A stretch of 36,914 nt of DNA, taken from NCBI GenBank assembly GCA_017431755.1, contig JAFRKM010000089.1, forward strand, positions 1 to 36,914, in the 5' to 3' direction. The stretch comes from Clostridia bacterium (lineage in GTDB: Bacteria > Bacillota > Clostridia > Oscillospirales > Acutalibacteraceae). The notes under the pieces were generated by a model. The model did not search any database and was not told the origin of the DNA. It saw nothing but the letters and a program-made list of their open reading frames with translations. The number at the start of each line of letters is the position of its first letter. Within the stretch, counting starts at the first letter, position 1. Position numbers and translations under genes: made by a program. Positions 31,237 to 36,914 of this stretch are shown in pieces.

Positions 31237-32673
31237 GTGGATAAAGTTAGAACGCGTTTTGCACCAAGCCCCACCGGATATATGCATATTGGAAATTTAA
31301 GAACAGCGCTTTATGAATATTTAATAGCTAAATCAAACGGTGGCGATTTTATCTTAAGAATTGAAGATACTGATAAAGCCAGATATGTTGAAGGGGCAGA
31401 GAAAGTAATATATAATACTTTAAAATCAGTGGGATTAAAACATGATGAAGGCCCAGATATTGGTGGAAATTATGGCCCGTATGTTCAAAGTGAGCGTAAG
31501 GGTGATTATTTAACATATGCTAAAAAGCTTGTGGAAAGTGGCGCTGCTTATTATTGCTTTTGTGATAAAGAAGAAAACAGCGGTGAACATTTGGAGTCGG
31601 GTCATAAAGATAAATGCAGAGACTTAAGCTCTGAGGAAATTAAAAAAAATCTAGAACTAAATATTCCTTATACAATAAGACAAAAAATGCCGGTAGAAGG
31701 TGTTACAACGTTTAAAGATGTGGTTTTTGGAGAAGTTGTGGTAGAAAATAAAGAACTTGAAGATCAGATTTTAATTAAAAGTGATGGTTTTCCAACTTAT
31801 AATTTTGCAAATGTGGTTGACGACCATGAAATGTGTATAACACACGTTGTAAGGGGATGTGAATATCTTTCTTCTACGCCAAAATATAATCTTTTGTATA
31901 AAGCGCTAGGCTGGAAAATTCCTGTTTATGTTCATTTACCGCTTATTATGGGCAAAGATGAAAATGGTACGGTATCTAAGCTTTCTAAGCGCCATGGTGC
32001 GGTCAGTTTTGAAGATTTGGTAAAAATGGGTTATCTTCCGGAGGCGATTATTAATTACATAGCGTTTTTAGGGTGGTGCCCGGATAGTAATAAAGAAATT
32101 TTTAGTTTAACGGAACTTGTTAAAGAATTTTCGGCGCAAAGAATTAGCAAATCCCCTGCAGTTTTTGATTATAAAAAATTGGATTGGTACAATAGCGAAT
32201 ATTTAAAATTAAAAAGCGAAGAAGATTTTGAAAATCTTGCCCTGCCATATATAAATTTAGTAGTTGATAGTAGTGTTTGTGATACTTCTAAAATAGCAAA
32301 ACTTTTAAAAAATAGAATTTCTAAACTTAGTGAAATTCCTGATATGATAGATTTTTTTGCCCGTGTGGCGAAATATGATTTAAGTCTTTATACAAATAAA
32401 AAAAGCAAAACAAACTCAGAAATTTCTAAATCAGTTTTGATTGATATTAAAACAGAACTTGAAAAACTAAGAAGTTGGGATTATGATTCTTTGCATGAGT
32501 TGTTTATGGATTATGCAAAAGAAAAAGAATTAAAAAACGGCACTGTTATGTGGCCTGTGAGAATAGCAATTTCGGGTAAACAAATGACACCCGGAGGAGC
32601 TATTGAAATATTAGAAATACTTGGTAAAGAAGAGTCTTTAAAACGCATAGAAAACGCCATTAATTTGTTGTAG
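31237..32673 (+). CDS. gltX: Glutamate-tRNA ligase
   Basis: Class I synthetase that charges tRNA-Glu. The HIGH motif is HIGN (residues 17-20) in RFAPSPTGYMHIGN, and KMSKS is KLSKR (248-252). GDFILRIEDTD, DGFPTYNFANVVDDHEM and the C-terminal helical anticodon-binding domain are normal; about 478 residues. The frame is open back into the VanY gene, but GTG 31237, with AAGGAG 9 bases upstream, gives the expected N-terminus. Since a GlnRS follows 12 bases downstream, this enzyme may be discriminating (only tRNA-Glu). It lies at the end of a long operon. Confidence 0.95.
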   Translation: MDKVRTRFAPSPTGYMHIGNLRTALYEYLIAKSNGGDFILRIEDTDKARYVEGAEKVIYNTLKSVGLKHDEGPDIGGNYGPYVQSERKGDYLTYAKKLVESGAAYYCFCDKEENSGEHLESGHKDKCRDLSSEEIKKNLELNIPYTIRQKMPVEGVTTFKDVVFGEVVVENKELEDQILIKSDGFPTYNFANVVDDHEMCITHVVRGCEYLSSTPKYNLLYKALGWKIPVYVHLPLIMGKDENGTVSKLSKRHGAVSFEDLVKMGYLPEAIINYIAFLGWCPDSNKEIFSLTELVKEFSAQRISKSPAVFDYKKLDWYNSEYLKLKSEEDFENLALPYINLVVDSSVCDTSKIAKLLKNRISKLSEIPDMIDFFARVAKYDLSLYTNKKSKTNSEISKSVLIDIKTELEKLRSWDYDSLHELFMDYAKEKELKNGTVMWPVRIAISGKQMTPGGAIEILEILGKEESLKRIENAINLL

Positions 32674-32685
32674 GGAGGGAAGGCT

Positions 32686-34371
32686 ATGAGTGAAAGTGAA
32701 GGTATTAAAAAAGAAATCGGTACTGATAGTAACTTTATTTTTGAAGCTGTAAAAAAAGATATTTTCCAAAACGGAAAATTGGCTAAAAGCATTCATACTC
32801 GTTTCCCGCCTGAACCGAATGGTTATTTGCATATTGGTCACGCAAAGGCAATATGTGTAGATTTTGGTGTTGCAAAAAAATTTAATGGTCTTTGCAATCT
32901 TAGAATGGATGATACAAATCCTTCCAAAGAAGATATAGAGTATGTGGATTCTATAAAAGAGGACGTTAAATGGCTTGGTTTTGACTGGGGCGAAAGATTT
33001 TATTATGCTTCAGATTATTTTGATGTTATGTTCGAAAACGCTTGCAGTTTAATCAAAAAAGGTTTAGCTTATGTTTGCGAGCTTAGTGCCGAAGAAGTTA
33101 AAAAAAATCGTGGGGATGCTAAAACCCCGGCAGTAAGTCCGTATCGTGATAGGCCAAGTGAAGAGAGCATGGATTTGTTTTTGCGTATGAAAAAAGGCGA
33201 ATTTCCGGATGGGGAAATGACTCTTAGAGCAAAAATAGACTTGTCTTCTGGTAATTTTAATATGAGAGACCCTGTTATTTATAGAATAAATCATGCCAGC
33301 CATCACAGAACAAAAGACAAATGGTGTATTTACCCTATGTACGACTATGCTCATCCCATTGAAGATATTGTTGAAGGGATAACTCATTCGCTTTGCACGT
33401 TGGAATTTGAAGATCATAGGCCGCTATATGATTGGGTTGTGAATAATTTTGATACAGATAAAAAACCTAAGCAGATTGAATTTGCTAGGCTGAATATTAA
33501 TAATACGGTTATGAGTAAACGCAAATTAAGAAAATTGGTTGAAGAAGGTTATGTAGATGGATGGGATGATCCCAGACTTCCAACTATTTGTGGTTTGAGA
33601 AGGCGTGGATATACTCCGGCTTCGATTAGAAATTTTTGTGATAAAATTGGTGTTTCTAAAGTAATTAGTACTGTAGAGTATTCATTTTTGGAGCATTGTT
33701 TGAGAGATGACTTAAATTTAAAAGCCACACGTGCTATGGCGGTTCTTGATCCAATAAAGCTGATTATAACAAATTATCCTGAAGAAAAATCAGAAGAACT
33801 AGAAATTGAAAATAATCCTAATGATGAAACAGCCGGCAAAAGAAAAATAACATTTTCACGAGAAGTTTATATTGAATCTGATGATTTTGCAGAAAACCCG
33901 CCAAAAAAATATCATAGGCTTTTTGAAGGTAATGAAGTTCGTTTAAAATCGGCATATGTAGTAAAATGTACAGGCTGCAAAAAAGATGAAAATGGCAAAG
34001 TGATTGAGGTTTATGCTGAATATGACCCAAAATCAAAAGGCGGTAATCCTGCAGATGGGCGAAAAATCAGAGGTACAATACATTGGGTTGATGTAAAAAC
34101 AGCAGTAAATGCGCAGATTAATTTGTATGATAATTTATTTTTAAGTTCAAGCCCTGAGCAAGAAGAGGATTTTATAAAAGTTTTGAATCCAAAATCTTTG
34201 GAAGTACTTAAAAATTGTAAAGTGGAAAAATTTTTAAAAAATGTTAAATCAGGTGAATCTTATCAATTTATGCGTAAAGGATATTTTTGTCTCGATAAAA
34301 AAAGTAAAGAAAATAATTTAATTTTTAACCGTAGTGTAGGCCTTAAGGATAATTTTAAAATTAATAAATAA
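32686..34371 (+). CDS. glnS: Glutamine-tRNA ligase
   Basis: Class I synthetase that charges tRNA-Gln directly, an alternative to the GatCAB route used by most Firmicutes. The HIGH motif lies in FPPEPNGYLHIGH (residues 49-52) and the KMSKS equivalent is MSKR (276-279). The GlnRS-specific WDDPRLPTICGLRRRGYTP and the C-terminal beta-barrel anticodon-binding region, with GNEVRLKSAYVVKCTGC, are present. Length 561 is typical. AGGGAGG precedes the ATG. GlnRS in Clostridia is known but not universal. The gene is the last of the long operon. Confidence 0.95.
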   Translation: MSESEGIKKEIGTDSNFIFEAVKKDIFQNGKLAKSIHTRFPPEPNGYLHIGHAKAICVDFGVAKKFNGLCNLRMDDTNPSKEDIEYVDSIKEDVKWLGFDWGERFYYASDYFDVMFENACSLIKKGLAYVCELSAEEVKKNRGDAKTPAVSPYRDRPSEESMDLFLRMKKGEFPDGEMTLRAKIDLSSGNFNMRDPVIYRINHASHHRTKDKWCIYPMYDYAHPIEDIVEGITHSLCTLEFEDHRPLYDWVVNNFDTDKKPKQIEFARLNINNTVMSKRKLRKLVEEGYVDGWDDPRLPTICGLRRRGYTPASIRNFCDKIGVSKVISTVEYSFLEHCLRDDLNLKATRAMAVLDPIKLIITNYPEEKSEELEIENNPNDETAGKRKITFSREVYIESDDFAENPPKKYHRLFEGNEVRLKSAYVVKCTGCKKDENGKVIEVYAEYDPKSKGGNPADGRKIRGTIHWVDVKTAVNAQINLYDNLFLSSSPEQEEDFIKVLNPKSLEVLKNCKVEKFLKNVKSGESYQFMRKGYFCLDKKSKENNLIFNRSVGLKDNFKINK

Positions 34372-34376
34372 TTTAA

Positions 34377-34415
34377 TTGACTTATATGTTTTTAATATGT
34401 TAGAATTTAACATAT
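34377..34415 (+). promoter_or_regulatory. Promoter with overlapping inverted repeat
   Basis: TTGACT (34377-34382), 18 bases and TAGAAT (34401-34406) form a promoter. ATATGTTA (34395-34402) and TAACATAT (34408-34415) are perfect inverted arms around the -10 box, the place for a repressor operator. It serves the leucine-rich-repeat gene. Confidence 0.5.
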
Positions 34416-34458
34416 ATTTCCTAGAAATATTAAATATTTATATTTGGGGGCTGTATTT

Positions 34459-35457
34459 ATGAGAAAAAAAACAATGAAACTTTTTTTACCTATTTTTTTA
34501 ATGTTTGTGGCGTCAATATTTAGTTGTAAATGTGAAGATTTTGAAAAAAATGAATTTTCTTCAGGAGCTAAACATGTTTTAAATGAAAGAACTAGCCAAG
34601 GGGATTTTATTATAGATGAAAATGGGGATTTGACTAGTTATGAAGGATATGCCAAAGAGGTAAATATTCCGGAAGGAGTAGTAAAAATAAATTTTGGTGT
34701 ATTTTCAAACCATGATGAAATTGAAAATATAAATTTTCCAAAAAGTTTAAAAAGTATTGATGAGTGTTCTTTTAGTGAATGTGCAAATATAAAATCACTT
34801 GTTCTTCCGGATAATTTAGAAAAGATAGGACGTTTAGCTTTTCTAAATTGTAATAGTGTTTCTGAAATGCACATAGGCAAAAATTTGAATTTTGTTGATG
34901 AATTATTTGTTTGGGGTTGTATTAATTTAAGAAAAATTGATGTTAATCCTGAAAATAAATGTTATAAATCTTTAGATGGAATACTTTATAATAAAGACTT
35001 AACGGAACTTTGTGTTTGCCCGCAGAATTATGGCGAAAAAGTTATAATTCCGGATAGTGTAATAACATTGAAGGAAATGTCGTTTTTTGAGTGTAAAAAT
35101 TTAAAAGAAGTGGTTTTTGGTAAAAATATTCTGTATGTAAATGAACTTGCTTTTTCTGGTTGTAAAAATTTAAAATTTGTAAAGATGAATGATTTAGTTA
35201 AAAAAATTCGTGCAAATGTTTTTTTTGAATGCACTTCATTAGAAAATATTGTAATAAATGGATCAGTTACTTCATTAGAAAATATGGCTTTTTCTAATTG
35301 TAGCTCGCTTAAAGAAGTAATCTTTATGTCAAAAAATACTAAATTAGGAAATAAAATTTTTGTAGGATGTTCTGAGAATATAAAAATAAAAGCTCCAGCA
35401 GATTCTGAAATGCAAACGTATGCTTCTAAGCATGGTTATAAATTCGAAATTCTTTAA
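34459..35457 (+). CDS. BspA-like leucine-rich-repeat surface protein
   Basis: A secreted protein of about 332 residues. The N-terminus is a signal peptide (MRKKTMK, then LFLPIFLMFVASIFS), with a Cys after it (IFSC), so it may be a lipoprotein; the lipobox is not ideal. The body is a run of about eight LRR_5 repeats of ~23 residues, such as IDECSFSECANIKSLVLPDNLEKIGRLAF and VNELAFSGCKNLKFVKM. Such BspA-like proteins are often adhesins or interaction scaffolds in host-associated bacteria. ATG 34459 follows a GGGGGCT ribosome site; TTG 34444 lies before it. It stands between the operon above and the ATP/ADP translocase. Confidence 0.87.
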   Translation: MRKKTMKLFLPIFLMFVASIFSCKCEDFEKNEFSSGAKHVLNERTSQGDFIIDENGDLTSYEGYAKEVNIPEGVVKINFGVFSNHDEIENINFPKSLKSIDECSFSECANIKSLVLPDNLEKIGRLAFLNCNSVSEMHIGKNLNFVDELFVWGCINLRKIDVNPENKCYKSLDGILYNKDLTELCVCPQNYGEKVIIPDSVITLKEMSFFECKNLKEVVFGKNILYVNELAFSGCKNLKFVKMNDLVKKIRANVFFECTSLENIVINGSVTSLENMAFSNCSSLKEVIFMSKNTKLGNKIFVGCSENIKIKAPADSEMQTYASKHGYKFEIL

Positions 35458-35501
35458 TAAAAATTTCTAATATTTTATTGTTGCAAATCCCTTTTTTGTG
35501 G

Positions 35502-35530
35502 TTTACATTTTTAAATACGATTGCTATAAT
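35502..35530 (+). promoter_or_regulatory. Near-consensus promoter for ATP/ADP translocase
   Basis: TTTACA (35502-35507), a 17-base spacer and perfect TATAAT (35525-35530), with TG one base upstream of the -10 (TGC). The combination predicts strong expression. Confidence 0.75.
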
Positions 35531-35551
35531 AGTTCGGTAAGACTATTTTTA

Positions 35552-35593
35552 AATAGACTGTGAAAATGATTTTGAAATTTTCACAGGTCTATT
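35552..35593 (+). promoter_or_regulatory. Strong leader hairpin of the translocase gene
   Basis: AATAGACTGTGAAAAT (35552-35567) pairs with ATTTTCACAGGTCTATT (35577-35593): 16 base pairs with one bulged base and a 9-base loop. It is in the transcribed leader, ending about 31 bases before the start codon; no U-tract follows. The first arm (AATAG) could instead pair with CTATT at 35543-35547. The TGTGAAAAT/ATTTTCACA core could also be a protein-binding palindrome. Confidence 0.6.
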
Positions 35594-35624
35594 AATTTGA
35601 GATCATGAAAGGATTGAAAGTTTT

Positions 35625-36914
35625 ATGAACGATGCACCCCCTGCGGGCTCTGCTAATCCTCCTGAGTTTAGCCGTCTTAGGTCAGCATTATTTCCCGTTC
35701 ACGGCTATGAAATGAAAAAATTCATTTCTATGAGTTTACTTATGTTTTTCATTTTATTTGTTTATACTATGGTAAAGGATCTTAAAAATTCACTTGTGCA
35801 ATATTATGCAGTTTTAGGGGGGCCGGAACTTCTTTCTCAGATTAAAGTTTTTTTTGTAATGCCAGCTGCATTTTTGCTTGTTATGCTTTATTCGTTTTTA
35901 ATTAATAAATTTGGGTTCAACAAAACGTTTTACATATTAATTTCATCGTTTTTAACTTTTTATGTAGTTTTTTTGTTAGTTTTATTTCCAAATAGATCAT
36001 ATATACACTTGGATGAAGCTACTGTTAGAGCAATGCAAGCTTCTTGGCCATCTTTTCTTCATTGGACAATTCCGTGTATCACGAACTGGTCTATTACATT
36101 ATTCTATGTTTTTTCAGAACTTTGGGGGACAATGGCAATTTCTTCACTTTTTTGGCAGTTTGCTTACAGAGCGACAATGAAAAGAGAGGTTAAAAGATTT
36201 TTTGGACTTTATGCGGTAATAGGAAATGTGGGAGTGTCATTATCTGGTTTCTTGCTTAATTATATTTCTACAACATGTAAAAAATTAAATCAGCCGCACG
36301 AATTATCTATCTATGTTTGTGTAATTTCTAGTATTTTATGTGGTTTGATTGCAATAGTACTTTTTTGGTATGTTAATCATTTTGTGCTTAAGGATCCAAG
36401 GTGTTTTGACGTAAGCCAAATTAAAGAAAAGAAGAAAAAAGAAAAAGTTGGGATAATGGACGGAATTAGGATTCTTTTTAAATCCCCGTATTTAATGTTA
36501 ATTGGTGCACTTGTTGTGTGCTATGGTGTTGCAATCAATTTCCTTGAAGTTATTTGGCAAGCATATATGAGAATACATTTTCCCGATCCAAATCAATATC
36601 TAAGTACAATGGGAAAACTTTCTATAACCACAGGTATTTTAACTATTTTAGCTGCTGTTATTGGGCAAAATATTATTAGAAAAACAAAGTGGAAGATAGG
36701 TGCTTTAATTCCAGCGTTAATTCTTGGAATATTTGGTAGTCTTTTCTTTGGAATTATTCTTTATGGAAATTATGTTTCTACAAAGATCTTTGGAATTAAT
36801 TTTGTCTTGCTGGCAGTTTGGCTTGGCCTTGCTATAGATGCACTTTCAAAAAGTGTAAAATACTGTTTGTTCGATGCTACAAAGAATATGGCATATCGTC
36901 CGCTTGATGCTGAA
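35625..36914 (+). CDS. tlc: ATP/ADP translocase (NTT/Tlc family), partial
   Basis: Exchanges host ATP for bacterial ADP (some family members carry other nucleotides) across the membrane. The frame is open from ATG 35625 to the window edge, 430 codons without a stop; the C-terminus is missing (full-length family members are about 500). Many hydrophobic segments are present. Characteristic spans are FRLRSALFPVHGYEMKKF-like SRLRSALFPVHGYE at the start, VYTMVKDLKNSLV, WGTMAISSLFWQFA, and CLFDATKNMAYRPLDAE at the end, close to the FDPTKEMAYIPLD signature. The family is mostly known from Chlamydiae, Rickettsiales and plastids, so it is probably horizontally acquired here. A possible 7-codon leader ORF (35605-35628) overlaps its start as ATGA. 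AAAGGA lies 11 bases upstream. Confidence 0.93.
   Translation, partial: MNDAPPAGSANPPEFSRLRSALFPVHGYEMKKFISMSLLMFFILFVYTMVKDLKNSLVQYYAVLGGPELLSQIKVFFVMPAAFLLVMLYSFLINKFGFNKTFYILISSFLTFYVVFLLVLFPNRSYIHLDEATVRAMQASWPSFLHWTIPCITNWSITLFYVFSELWGTMAISSLFWQFAYRATMKREVKRFFGLYAVIGNVGVSLSGFLLNYISTTCKKLNQPHELSIYVCVISSILCGLIAIVLFWYVNHFVLKDPRCFDVSQIKEKKKKEKVGIMDGIRILFKSPYLMLIGALVVCYGVAINFLEVIWQAYMRIHFPDPNQYLSTMGKLSITTGILTILAAVIGQNIIRKTKWKIGALIPALILGIFGSLFFGIILYGNYVSTKIFGINFVLLAVWLGLAIDALSKSVKYCLFDATKNMAYRPLDAE

Overview
The window is A+T-rich DNA from a bacterium that looks like a low-GC Firmicute of the Clostridia (Ruminococcaceae/Oscillospirales-like). The signs are strong AGGAGG-type ribosome sites, frequent TTG/GTG starts, a DUF421-DUF4363 pair, a B. 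subtilis-type methylglyoxal synthase homologue and an mreB-mreC-mreD-PBP2 cluster. The right edge carries most of an ATP/ADP translocase (NTT/Tlc family), a carrier mostly known from intracellular bacteria. Together with several small secreted proteins without recognisable relatives, this suggests an endosymbiont or intracellular bacterium of a eukaryote, possibly a protist. That lifestyle is an inference. Peptidoglycan and cell-shape genes (mreBCD, PBP2, alr, a VanY-like peptidase) are retained.

Layout. 1-5158: three DnaA-box-like words, dut, then mreB-mreC-mreD-PBP2. 5402-7171: a methylglyoxal synthase homologue that has lost active-site residues, then hisS. 7172-8861 (minus): dusB and an Asn-rich secreted protein. 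9006-11039: alr, an RsbW-like anti-sigma kinase and a STAS antagonist, closed by a terminator.

11311-17753 is the most interesting part. It is a six-gene operon holding accessory parts of an extracellular contractile injection system (eCIS): a Pvc16/DUF4255 cap-like protein with a very long acidic tail, a carboxypeptidase-regulatory-like protein, a DUF4280 PAAR-like tip, and a two-module AAA+ ATPase of the Afp15/Pvc15 type. It also encodes a membrane-anchored protein with a copper-amine-oxidase-N-like domain and an unrecognised helical protein. No sheath, tube, spike or baseplate gene is in the window, so the particle genes must lie elsewhere or be absent.

17920-22738: a two-TM protein with a short tandem repeat, a GIY-YIG/DUF5655 protein behind tRNA-Thr(CGU), class II aldolase, a secreted unknown, and DUF421-DUF4363. 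22876-34371: eight tightly spaced plus-strand genes that could be one transcript. They encode an initiating sugar-phosphate transferase, a DegT aminotransferase and an O-antigen-ligase-like protein, then endonuclease IV, a 1038-residue metallophosphoesterase with a beta-helix-like tail, a VanY-like peptidase, GluRS and GlnRS. 34459-36914: a BspA-like leucine-rich-repeat surface protein, then the ATP/ADP translocase, which has a near-consensus promoter and a strong leader hairpin and runs off the window. No intergenic stretch exceeds 300 bases. No CRISPR array, insertion sequence or rRNA was seen.
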